Assembly: GCF_050483325.1 (NCBI RefSeq) | Contig: NZ_JBCMYF010000019.1 | Span: 1-64,000, forward strand | DNA: 64,000 bases | Reading direction: 5' to 3' | From: Bacillus_P idriensis_A | Lineage (GTDB): Bacteria > Bacillota > Bacilli > Bacillales > Bacillaceae | Shown: piece after piece, positions 51,325-59,364 of the stretch | Layout: the number at the start of each line of letters is the position of its first letter | Numbering within the stretch: position 1 is the first letter of the stretch | The notes under the pieces: model-generated | The model's database searches: none | The model's input: the letters and a program-made list of their open reading frames with translations, nothing else | Told to the model about the DNA's origin: nothing | Made by a program: the position numbers and the translations under genes

Positions 51325-52812
51325 TTGACAATTACGTTTCAAGAACTAGGTATCAGCCCATTATTAATGGATGCAATTAATAAAATGGGGTTTGAAGAAG
51401 CAACACCTATCCAAGCACAAACCATTCCACTGGGGCTTCAAAATAAAGATGTGATCGGCCAAGCACAAACTGGAACTGGAAAAACAGCTGCATTCGGTAT
51501 TCCGCTTATTGAAAAAATCGATGTTAAACAAGATAAGATTCAAGGGATCATCATTGCACCGACTCGCGAACTTGCGATTCAAGTATCTGAAGAGCTTTAC
51601 AAAATCGGATCTTCTAAACGCGCTCGCGTTCTTCCGATTTACGGAGGACAGGATATTAACCGCCAAATTCGCTCATTGAAGAAGTTTCCTCATATTATCG
51701 TTGGTACGCCAGGCCGTCTAATTGACCATATCAACCGTAAAACATTAAAATTATCTGACGTTCAAACAGTTGTAATGGATGAAGCAGATGAAATGCTTAA
51801 TATGGGATTCATTGAAGACATTGAAAATATTCTATCAAATGTTCCTTCAGAGCATCAAACATTGCTTTTCTCAGCTACAATGCCTGATCCAATCAGACGC
51901 ATCGCTGAAAAATTCATGACAAACCCTGAGCTTGTTAAAGTAAAAGCGAAGGAAATGACGGTTTCAAACATTCAGCAGTTCTTCATTGAAGTACAGGAAA
52001 AGAAGAAGTTTGATGTATTAACTCGTCTTCTTGACATTCAATCACCTGAGCTTGCGATCGTTTTCGGACGCACAAAGCGCAGAGTAGATGAGCTTTCTGA
52101 AGCATTAATGCTTAGAGGATATGCAGCTGAGGGAATTCATGGCGACTTAACTCAAGCTAAACGTATGTCTGCTCTTCGCAAGTTTAAAGAAGGCGCAATT
52201 GAAGTGCTTGTTGCAACAGACGTTGCTGCTCGCGGACTTGACATTTCTGGTGTAACTCACGTTTACAACTTTGATGTTCCTCAAGACCCTGAAAGCTACG
52301 TTCACCGTATCGGCCGTACTGGCCGTGCAGGCAAAACGGGTGCTGCGATGACTTTCGTAACACCAAGAGAACAAGATATGCTCAAAATCATTGAGCGTAC
52401 AACTAAGCGCAAAATGGACCGCATGAAAGCTCCGACTCTTGATGAGGCGCTAGAAGGTCAGCAATCTGTTTCAATCGAAAAAATCCGTCAGACAATCACT
52501 GATGAAAACTTGTCATTCTACAAACGCACTGCTGAAGCATTGCTAGAAGAATTTGACCAAGTATCAGTACTTGCTGCTGCAATTAAATTAATGACAAAAG
52601 AACCGAACCAAACTCCGGTTAACCTAACGGATGAGGCTCCTATGTATGCGAAAAGAGGCGGAAAACGTTCTTCTTCTTCAAGCAACCGCAACAGAAGAGA
52701 CGGTCAGCGCCCGCATTCTAAGAGCAACAACAAACGCTCTTACGGACAACAAGGCGGCAAGCCGAACAGAGACAACAAAAGACGCTACTCAAACTCATCT
52801 TCATCTAACTAA
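51325..52812 (+). CDS. cshA: DEAD-box RNA helicase CshA
   Basis: ATP-dependent RNA helicase of the RNA degradosome and ribosome assembly. 495 residues. Motifs in order: Q motif near 20-25, Walker A AQTGTGKT (near 47), PTRELA, TPGR, DEAD (near 153), SAT, then HGDLTQ, ATDVAARGLD and HRIGRTGRAG. The C-terminal tail is rich in Ser/Asn/Arg/Gly, as in family members that bind RNA. It starts with TTG (51325) after AAAAGGAG; the product begins MTITFQELG like B. subtilis CshA. Preceded by a leader with a terminator hairpin. Confidence 0.97.
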   Translation: MTITFQELGISPLLMDAINKMGFEEATPIQAQTIPLGLQNKDVIGQAQTGTGKTAAFGIPLIEKIDVKQDKIQGIIIAPTRELAIQVSEELYKIGSSKRARVLPIYGGQDINRQIRSLKKFPHIIVGTPGRLIDHINRKTLKLSDVQTVVMDEADEMLNMGFIEDIENILSNVPSEHQTLLFSATMPDPIRRIAEKFMTNPELVKVKAKEMTVSNIQQFFIEVQEKKKFDVLTRLLDIQSPELAIVFGRTKRRVDELSEALMLRGYAAEGIHGDLTQAKRMSALRKFKEGAIEVLVATDVAARGLDISGVTHVYNFDVPQDPESYVHRIGRTGRAGKTGAAMTFVTPREQDMLKIIERTTKRKMDRMKAPTLDEALEGQQSVSIEKIRQTITDENLSFYKRTAEALLEEFDQVSVLAAAIKLMTKEPNQTPVNLTDEAPMYAKRGGKRSSSSSNRNRRDGQRPHSKSNNKRSYGQQGGKPNRDNKRRYSNSSSSN

Positions 52813-52823
52813 TAGATGATGAA

Positions 52824-52859
52824 AAACACACCGTGCATGTATGTTCGGTGTGTTTTTTT
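52824..52859 (+). terminator. cshA terminator
   Basis: AACACACCG / CGGTGTGTTTTTTT with a 12-nt loop. Confidence 0.9.
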
Positions 52860-52879
52860 GTGTTTTTTGGCAGATTAAC

Positions 52880-53470
52880 CTTTGTTTAACGCATTTCGGG
52901 TGGAAGGTTCTCCTCGGTTTGTGCTGTTAACTGTTGTTTAGCGCACTTCAGTTGGAAGGTTCTCCTCGATTAGTGCTGTTAACTGTTGTTTAGCGCATTT
53001 CAGGTGGAAGGTTCTCCTCGGTTTGTGCTGCTAACTTTTGTTGAGCGCATTTCGGGTGGATGTATCTCCTCGATTTGTGCTGTTAACTCTTGTTTAGCGC
53101 ATTTCCGGTGAATCGATATCCTCACAATGTGCTGTAAACTCTTGTTTAGCGCCCTTCCGGTGGATCGATATCCTCACAATGTGCTGTAAACTCTTGTTTA
53201 GCGCCCTTCCGGTGGATCGGTATCCTCACAATGTGCTGTTAACTCTTGTTTAGCGCACTTCCAGTGGAGCGATATGCTCACAATGTGCTGTTAACTCTTA
53301 TTTATCGCATTTCGGGTGGATGTATCTCCCCGATTTGTGCTGTTAACTGTTGTTTAGCGCCCTTCCGGTTGATCGGTATCCTCACAATGTACTGTAAACT
53401 CTTGTTTAGCGCACTTCCAGTGTAGCGGTATCTCACAATGTGCTGTTAACTCAGGTTTAGCGCATACCGC
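52880..53470. repeat. Tandem array D, exact 52-bp period, 12 units
   Basis: GTTTAGCGC (or a variant) starts at 52884, 52936, 52988, 53040, 53092, 53144, 53196, 53248, 53300, 53352, 53404 and 53455: ten steps of exactly 52 bp and one of 51. Each unit carries GTGCTGTtAAC-N4/5-GTTTAGCGCAC, an imperfect hairpin, then a GGTGGA...CTCCTCG or ...CCTCACAAT stretch. It fills the gap between cshA and uvsE; no gene is present. The sequence is unrelated to arrays A-C. Confidence 0.93.
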
Positions 53471-53540
53471 TAAAGCTGACGCACTTATTTTCCTGCATAC
53501 CGGGCAACCTATAGGTATCTTAAAAAAGAAGGTGAGATCT

Positions 53541-54509
53541 ATGACAATCGTCCGTTTAGGGTATGTTGCAATGAGTGTGAATCTAAAGAATTGTTCTCCT
53601 TCCCAAACGATGACATACGCTCAATTTCAGCGTTTAAAAGACCGCGAAGCCGCCATAGAGAAGCTGGAACGAATTTCAGCGTCAAATCTGGAAAATTGCC
53701 TTCGCATAATCAAGCATAATGTCGGTCACGATGTTCATTTCTTCCGTTTCAGTTCAAAATTAATTCCCTTGGCGAATCATCCTGAGATAAAGGATTTTAA
53801 CTATTTGCGTGCGCTTAGAGAACCTCTGCAGGAGCTTGGCAATAGGATTTCAAAATCAAAAATGAGAGTGGATTTTCATCCTGATCATTTTGTCCTGCTG
53901 AATTCGCCAAAGCCTGAAATTTTGAATACATCACTCAGGACGTTAAGCATGCATGAAGCGCTGCTGAGGGGGATGAATGTACCCAGCGAACACAGATGTG
54001 TCATTCATGTAGGCGGTGCCTACAACGATAAAGATAAAGCCCTCGAACAATTTATTCACAATTGGGGGTTTGTCCCTGTAAAGATACAGAATATGCTGAT
54101 GTTAGAGAATGACGATACAACATTCACTCTTCGGGATACTCTTTATTTGTGCGAAAAATTGGCAATTCCGCTTGTTTTTGATTATCACCATCACTTGTCC
54201 AATCATGAAAAAGATTCGAATTGGGCCGAACATTGGGATCGTGTGGCTGCAAGCTGGCAGCATTCTTCCCTTCCCGTGAAAATGCATATTTCAAGCCCTC
54301 GAAATGAAAAGGACTTTAATGCTCACGCCGATTTTGTGGATCCTGAGCTTTTCATGGCCTTTCTGTCTGAAATAAAAGGCAGCGTTCCGCAAATTGACTG
54401 TATGATTGAAGCAAAGCAAAAAGATGATGCTCTATTTCAATTGATGGAGCAGATGTGCCGGTTTCCGGATATTGAAAAAATAGACGGCGCATCGTTTTTG
54501 CTGAAGTAG
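53541..54509 (+). CDS. uvsE: UV DNA damage endonuclease UvsE
   Basis: Nicks DNA directly 5' of UV photoproducts, an alternative to nucleotide excision. About 322 residues of the UVDE TIM-barrel family: VRLGYVAMSVNL at the start, HDVHFFRFSSKLIPLANHP near 70, MRVDFHPDHFVLLNSP near 115, VIHVGGAYNDKDKAL near 155, and FDYHHHLSN near 215 supply the metal-binding His/Asp/Glu. ATG at 53541 after GAAGGTGAG. Common in spore-formers as extra UV protection. Single gene after array D. Confidence 0.93.
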   Translation: MTIVRLGYVAMSVNLKNCSPSQTMTYAQFQRLKDREAAIEKLERISASNLENCLRIIKHNVGHDVHFFRFSSKLIPLANHPEIKDFNYLRALREPLQELGNRISKSKMRVDFHPDHFVLLNSPKPEILNTSLRTLSMHEALLRGMNVPSEHRCVIHVGGAYNDKDKALEQFIHNWGFVPVKIQNMLMLENDDTTFTLRDTLYLCEKLAIPLVFDYHHHLSNHEKDSNWAEHWDRVAASWQHSSLPVKMHISSPRNEKDFNAHADFVDPELFMAFLSEIKGSVPQIDCMIEAKQKDDALFQLMEQMCRFPDIEKIDGASFLLK

Positions 54510-54625
54510 TGTTCAAGCAAGGTTCAATTCTTTATAATGTAAATGGAATGATTTTCTAAAAGGTGAAACAAATGAGTCGTTCATCCGTATATAAAGAGAG
54601 AGCTACTAGTTCAGGGGGAACAGAG

Positions 54626-55105
54626 ATGAGAGAAGCACCTAAGTATCAAATCAGTCAAAAAGCACTAAAGGTATGGAAGCTTTCAGCACTTATCCAATCA
54701 TTGATTTTTTTGGCTGTATCCGGAGGAATTGCGTTCGCTGTTTATTACTTTGAGTGGCCAATATGGATTGCCATTGCCATCCTTGGAACATGGCTGGTCT
54801 TTTCCATCCTATTTATTTTTATTACTCCGAAAATACAGCACCGCACTTGGCGGTATGAAGTACATGAAAATGAAATTGATATCCAGTCCGGCTTGTTTGT
54901 AGTGAAAAGAGTGCTTGTTCCAATGGTCAGAGTGCAGCATGTCAATACAAAACAGGGACCTTTGCTGAGGAAAAATAACCTTGCAACTGTAACGATACAT
55001 ACAGCTGCAACCATACATGAAATTCCTGCACTTGATGTAATTGAAGCCGATCAGCTGCGTGACTTTATATCGAAACTTGCGAGGGTGACCGAAGATGATG
55101 TCTGA
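54626..55105 (+). CDS. ydbS: bPH2 domain membrane protein YdbS
   Basis: 159 residues, the same as B. subtilis YdbS. Two membrane helices (about 22-44 and 48-70) and one bacterial PH (bPH2) domain with the WRYEVHENEIDIQSGLFVVKRVLVPMVRVQHVNTKQGPLLRK block. Pairs with YdbT, with which it overlaps by 11 nt; YdbS-YdbT are known to affect susceptibility to certain lantibiotic-type compounds in Bacillus. An alternative in-frame ATG at 54572 also has a fair ribosome site (AAAAGGTG), which would add 18 residues. Confidence 0.9.
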   Translation: MREAPKYQISQKALKVWKLSALIQSLIFLAVSGGIAFAVYYFEWPIWIAIAILGTWLVFSILFIFITPKIQHRTWRYEVHENEIDIQSGLFVVKRVLVPMVRVQHVNTKQGPLLRKNNLATVTIHTAATIHEIPALDVIEADQLRDFISKLARVTEDDV

Positions 55106-56540
55106 ACCGAAAAGACTGCATCCCGCTTCAGCGATATTAACCTTTTTCAAACAATTGAAAGATGGAATCTTTCCGGTCATTGTTCTTTTCTTCGTTAATG
55201 ACTATAAGATCTATTTTTTTATTGGACTTGCGGTGATACTGACTGCAATGATCATCTACAGCATCATCAGCTGGATGAAATATACATACCGGATTGAAGA
55301 CAATGAACTGCGGATTGAATTCGGTTTATTTGTGAAAAAGAAAAGATATATTCCGATTGAAAGAATTCAATCAATTAATGAAAGTGCCGGCATCATTCAG
55401 CAGATATTCGGACTTGTGAAGCTTCAGCTTGAAACAGCTGGAGGAGGCGCAGAGGCTGAAGCTGTTCTTACAGCTGTTGCAAAAGAAGAAGCCCGCAGGA
55501 TTCATTCAGTTTTAGCAGAAAGAAAAAAGGAAATGGATCATAATGAGATCATTGAGACAGTAAAAGAAGAAGAAAGATATTCAACCTATAAAATTGGTGC
55601 AAAAGAATTGATGGTTGCTGCATCAACATCGAGCGGAATCGGAGTTGTTCTGTCCGCTGCATTTGCTTTCTTCTCGCAATTTGATGAGCTTATCCCGTTT
55701 GATGACATCATCGACCGTTTTTCTTTTCTTTCAAACGCAAGCATCACTGTATATGCTATTCTTGTTTTCATTGCATTTTTCATCGCGTGGATCCTGAGCA
55801 TAATTGGCGTTTGTCTGAAATTTGCCAACTTTACAGTGGTAAAGAAAGAAAAGGATCTGGTCATCTCGCGGGGGTTGTTTGAAAAGCACCAGCTGACAAT
55901 TCCGCTTGAGAGAATCCAGGCTATGAAAATCAGCGAAAATCTGATTCGCCAGCCGCTCGGCTATGCAACTGTGCACATTGTCAGTGCAGGGGGAAGCGCT
56001 AAAGATGAAAATGTTTCTGCTGTCCTTTTTCCGCTGATTAAAAAAACAAAAATTAAGCAGATCCTAACGGAATTCACACCTGATTTTTCATTGGCAGATC
56101 GATTAAACCCGCTGCCGAAGAAGGCGAAAAGAGGGTATGTACTTGTTTATACTATTCCTTTTTTAGTGATAGCAAGCATTCTGAGCTACTTTTTCCAGCC
56201 GTGGGGTTACTTTGCACTGCTGACAGTACCTGCTGGTTTCCTAATCGGTCTCTTATCATTTAAGGATGCAGGATGGGCCATACATGCTGAACAATTAACT
56301 CTTTCATCAAGAAATCTTGTGAAATCCACATTTGTTGTAAAGCGAAAAAGAATTCAGGTCATCGAAACCAGACAATCTTTTTTTCAGCGCCGTTTAGGCC
56401 TTGCATCGATTCAATCGTCGACAACGTCTGGAATGGGCGGTACACATTTTATGGTGAAAGGCGTCGATATTGAGGATGCCGGAGAAGTGTTTGAGTGGTA
56501 TTCTTATGAAAATCATGCGAAAAAAGACGCGATCCTTTGA
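55095..56540 (+). CDS. ydbT: bPH2 domain membrane protein YdbT
   Basis: About 481 residues with three bPH2 domains separated by paired membrane helices (about 25-65, 180-245, 350-390). Each domain has the LxIExGLFxKKxxxIPxERIQ pattern (LRIEFGLFVKKKRYIPIERIQSI, LVISRGLFEKHQLTIPLERIQAM, KRIQVIETRQSFFQRRLGL). Partner of YdbS; function in membrane homeostasis not settled. The ATG sits inside the end of ydbS, so translation is coupled. Either of two adjacent ATG codons (55095, 55098) could start it. Confidence 0.9.
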   Translation: MMSEPKRLHPASAILTFFKQLKDGIFPVIVLFFVNDYKIYFFIGLAVILTAMIIYSIISWMKYTYRIEDNELRIEFGLFVKKKRYIPIERIQSINESAGIIQQIFGLVKLQLETAGGGAEAEAVLTAVAKEEARRIHSVLAERKKEMDHNEIIETVKEEERYSTYKIGAKELMVAASTSSGIGVVLSAAFAFFSQFDELIPFDDIIDRFSFLSNASITVYAILVFIAFFIAWILSIIGVCLKFANFTVVKKEKDLVISRGLFEKHQLTIPLERIQAMKISENLIRQPLGYATVHIVSAGGSAKDENVSAVLFPLIKKTKIKQILTEFTPDFSLADRLNPLPKKAKRGYVLVYTIPFLVIASILSYFFQPWGYFALLTVPAGFLIGLLSFKDAGWAIHAEQLTLSSRNLVKSTFVVKRKRIQVIETRQSFFQRRLGLASIQSSTTSGMGGTHFMVKGVDIEDAGEVFEWYSYENHAKKDAIL

Positions 56541-56558
56541 GGATTGGCGTCTTTTTTT
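56518..56558 (+). terminator. ydbS-ydbT terminator (overlaps the stop)
   Basis: AAAAGACGC...GATCC / GGATT...GGCGTCTTTTTTT; the left arm lies in the last codons of ydbT. Confidence 0.8.
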
Positions 56559-56589
56559 GATGTCATTATTTTGTCGGAACTAAGCGTGC

Positions 56590-56845
56590 GATTCCGCTTT
56601 TGGCATTGTCCAGCTCCACCTCCTAGTCCCTCGGCCAGAACAAATTCCCCCAAAAAGTCAAAACCGGACTTTTCGGTTGAATTCTTATCTGTCTGTCGGG
56701 CCTGACCAGTCGGCTACGCTTTTCGCATTGTCCAGCTCCGCCTCCTAACTCCTCGGCCAGAACGGATCCGCCAGTAAAGGCAAAAAGCGCCTTTTCTGTC
56801 AGATCCTTATCTGTCTGCCTGCGCTGACCAGTCGGCTACGCTTTT
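56590..56845. repeat. Two adjacent copies of a dispersed repeat
   Basis: The block CATTGTCCAGCTCC, CCTCC, CCTCGGCCAGAAC, a 40-nt variable part, CTTATCTGTCTG, CTGACCAGTCGGCTACGC recurs at about 56606-56722 and 56726-56843. A third, diverged copy is at 30825-30955. Similar elements are widespread in Bacillaceae intergenic regions, from memory. The last copy runs into the end of the rhomboid gene on the minus strand. Confidence 0.8.
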
Positions 56846-57429
56846 CTATTAAGAAACAAAGGCGCAAGCAGCGCACCTGCAACGGCACCGAAGATATGGG
56901 CAATGATGTTAATGTTTGTATTGATGAATGTCATGACAATTCCAATGGCTAAAATGGTAATAATAAGCTGAGAGTTTGAAGAATCGATCAGATCCTTTCT
57001 AAAGACGACAATGTAAAGATAGATGCCGAATAAGCCGAAGATGGCGCCCGAAGCTCCGACGTGAGTATACGTTAAGTCTTCTATGATGAAGTAGGTTGCC
57101 AGATTTGCGGCGATCCCTGTAGCCAAATAGGCAGCAATAAAACGGGTTTTTCCAAGCATCCGTTCTAATGCCGGGGCGAACAGAATGATGGATACACTGT
57201 TAAATAGAATATGAGCGAAGTTTGCATGAAGGAAAATAGGGGTGATCAAGCGCCACCATTCTCCGTTTGCGACACCGGCATTGTATCCTACTAAAGAGGC
57301 AAAGAAATATGTTATTGTAGGAACTGGAAGTAAAAACAAGAGCCAGAGCAGGACTTGAATAAAGACAATGACCGTTACGGCAGGGTATAGACGGATAAAT
57401 GTTCTGAAATTTTCTGATCTTGTAAACAT
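56836..57429 (-). CDS. ydcA: Rhomboid family intramembrane serine protease (YdcA)
   Basis: 197 residues with six membrane helices. The catalytic serine is in GASGAIFG (near residue 133) and the catalytic His in AHIFGAVAG (near 184), with the HANFAHILFNSVS block (near 75) after helix 2. Cleaves membrane proteins within the bilayer; natural substrates unknown. Same position in B. subtilis, divergent from acpS. The last codons lie inside a dispersed repeat, so the C-terminus may have been changed by that insertion. Confidence 0.9.
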   Translation of the reverse strand: MFTRSENFRTFIRLYPAVTVIVFIQVLLWLLFLLPVPTITYFFASLVGYNAGVANGEWWRLITPIFLHANFAHILFNSVSIILFAPALERMLGKTRFIAAYLATGIAANLATYFIIEDLTYTHVGASGAIFGLFGIYLYIVVFRKDLIDSSNSQLIITILAIGIVMTFINTNINIIAHIFGAVAGALLAPLFLNRKA

Positions 57430-57532
57430 AGAGAGAGCCTCCTTATTCTAACGACTTAGTTGTTTCTATATTAACACGGTTATGAGACATGAGAGCATAT
57501 TAGTACATACTGAACAAAAAGTAGGTGTCCGC

Positions 57533-57898
57533 ATGATTAAAGGACTTGGTCTTGATTTAGCAGAGCTTGACAGGATTGAACGATTAATAAAGAGGCAGCC
57601 GAAATTTATTGACCGGATTCTTACAGAGAGAGAAAGAGATAAATATCAATCCTATGCACCGCGAAGGAAAATCGAATATGCTGCCGGAAGATTTGCGGCG
57701 AAAGAGGCATTTTCCAAAGCGATGGGAACCGGAATCGGAAAAGAATTGAGTTTTAAGGATATTGAAATTTTGAATGATGGAAACGGGAAACCGGCAGTAA
57801 CAATGCCTGATTTGCCGGGTTTTATCGTTCACGTATCAATCACACACACAAAGGATTATGCGGCTGCTCATGTAATTATTGAAAGCTCGTCAAGCTAG
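57533..57898 (+). CDS. acpS: Holo-acyl-carrier-protein synthase
   Basis: Transfers 4'-phosphopantetheine from CoA to apo-ACP for fatty acid synthesis. 121 residues like B. subtilis AcpS, with GLGLDLAELDRIE (metal-site Asp8) and FAAKEAFSKAMGTGIG (Glu and Lys near 58-62), then VHVSITHTKDYA. The ATG at 57533 gives the conserved MIKGLGLDL start; an upstream in-frame ATG at 57482 would add 17 unrelated residues. AAAAAGTAGGTG precedes it. Confidence 0.96.
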   Translation: MIKGLGLDLAELDRIERLIKRQPKFIDRILTERERDKYQSYAPRRKIEYAAGRFAAKEAFSKAMGTGIGKELSFKDIEILNDGNGKPAVTMPDLPGFIVHVSITHTKDYAAAHVIIESSSS

Positions 57899-57913
57899 TC
57901 TGCATATTCATAT

Positions 57914-58034
57914 CCTTTGTCTCATATATTTGTACAGCGGTAGGAGAGACAAGTCGTTTGAGGAGTTCGTGCTTACTTTTGCATGATTCCTTCAGGGGAG
58001 AGTTTCTTCCTTTTTACGTCATATGAGACAAAGG
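57914..58034. repeat. 121-bp element with perfect 14-bp terminal inverted repeats
   Basis: CCTTTGTCTCATAT (57914-57927) and ATATGAGACAAAGG (58021-58034) are perfect reverse complements and enclose the whole acpS-ydcC gap. The right arm covers the start of the ydcC ribosome site. Could be a leader RNA structure or a very small transposon-like element. Confidence 0.6.
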
Positions 58035-58044
58035 GGTTGAAAAG

Positions 58045-59055
58045 GTGAAAAAGCACTTTTTATTACTGGCCATTGGATTGCTCGCTGTATTAATGCTTGC
58101 CGGATGCGGAGAGAAATCCAAGACGGATGTTGTGGAAAACCTGGATAAAAAGGTTGAGGAGTTATCGGGGTACAAAGCGAAAGCGCAAATGACCCTTCAA
58201 ACAGGCAGTGAGCCTCAAATTTACGAGGTGGAAATCTGGCATAAGCAGCCTTCATTCTACAGAGTAAACTTGAAGAATGCTGAAAAAGATCAGAGCCAAA
58301 TGATTCTGCGCAATAATGAGGGTGTGTTTGTTCTGACGCCTGCCCTTAAGAAAAGCTTCCGTTTCCAAAGCGAATGGCCGCAAAACAGCAGTCAGGCTTA
58401 TCTTTTCGAATCACTGGTAAAAGACATTAAGAGCGATGCAGATTCGATTTTCAAATCAACAAAAGATGCTTACGTTTTTGAGACAAAAACAAATTACCAA
58501 AACAGCCAGATGCTCCCTCTCCAAGAGATTACATTCAATAAAAAGGACCTGAAGCCTTCTGTTGTCAAAGTAATGGACACAGACCGCAATCCATTAGTTG
58601 TGGTCGAGTTTTCGGACTTTGATTTCGATGCGAAATTCGATAAAAACTCATTTGATATGCAAAAGAATATGTCATTTGCAAGCGTGGATGTTGAAACATC
58701 TGCATCTGTTAACTCAGAACCGTTTGCTGTGAAGTATCCTCTTGAGCAGATCGAGGGAGTGAAGCTGACAGAAGAAAAAGAGATGAAAACAGAGAATGGC
58801 AAGCGGGTCGTACAAACGTATGATGGTGAAAAATCCTACACCTTCATTCAGGAAAAAGCAGTCGCCGCCACTGTTGCAACTTCCTCGTTTGTAAGCGGCG
58901 AACCGGTTGACCTTGGCGTTGCTGTCGGAGCTTTAACAGAACAGTCTTTAACTTGGACATTCGATGGGGTAGAGTACATGATTGCATCGAAAGATTTATC
59001 TCAGGAAGAGATGATCCTTTTAGCTCAATCCGTACAGGGTCAGGCAATTAAGTAA
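58045..59055 (+). CDS. ydcC: Lipoprotein of the LolA-like family (YdcC)
   Basis: 336 residues with a lipoprotein signal (LLLAIGLLAVLMLAGC, lipobox LAGC, lipidated Cys near 21). The mature part has the outer-membrane-lipoprotein-carrier-like beta-rich fold (VENLDKKVEELSGYKAKAQMTLQTG...YEVEIWHKQPSFYRVNL). In B. subtilis YdcC is sporulation-related and lies at the same place between acpS and alr. GTG start at 58045; AAAGGGG and AAAAGG precede it. Its ribosome site is partly within an inverted repeat. Confidence 0.9.
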   Translation: MKKHFLLLAIGLLAVLMLAGCGEKSKTDVVENLDKKVEELSGYKAKAQMTLQTGSEPQIYEVEIWHKQPSFYRVNLKNAEKDQSQMILRNNEGVFVLTPALKKSFRFQSEWPQNSSQAYLFESLVKDIKSDADSIFKSTKDAYVFETKTNYQNSQMLPLQEITFNKKDLKPSVVKVMDTDRNPLVVVEFSDFDFDAKFDKNSFDMQKNMSFASVDVETSASVNSEPFAVKYPLEQIEGVKLTEEKEMKTENGKRVVQTYDGEKSYTFIQEKAVAATVATSSFVSGEPVDLGVAVGALTEQSLTWTFDGVEYMIASKDLSQEEMILLAQSVQGQAIK

Positions 59056-59057
59056 GC

Positions 59058-59092
59058 AAACTTGGATGGCATTTGGGCCATCCAAGTTTTTT
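59058..59092 (+). terminator. ydcC terminator
   Basis: AACTTGGATGGC / GCCATCCAAGTTTTTT with loop ATTTGG. In the 309 nt to alr I see only this and a promoter. Confidence 0.92.
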
Positions 59093-59297
59093 GTGATTTC
59101 TGTGAGCTAAATAGCAAGAACGCAATGCCGGATAGTGAGTTACACTCATAATGCCAAGTGCAGCTGAAAAAGACTTTATATATGAATGATGACATTTCTT
59201 TTAGATCTACACTTAATCTTCCGTATTACAGAACTTGCCGCAGAACTAATTACTCCGTATCCCCCCTTATATCCTATCTTTTTGGAACCGATTTCAT

Positions 59298-59327
59298 TTG
59301 ACAAAAGAACGCTATACCATTGATAAT
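59298..59327 (+). promoter_or_regulatory. Probable SigA promoter of alr
   Basis: TTGACA (59298-59303), 18-nt spacer, GATAAT (59322-59327), about 38 nt before alr. Confidence 0.6.
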
Positions 59328-59364
59328 CAACAATAGAAAAGACAATCATGAGGAAGTGTAGGAC

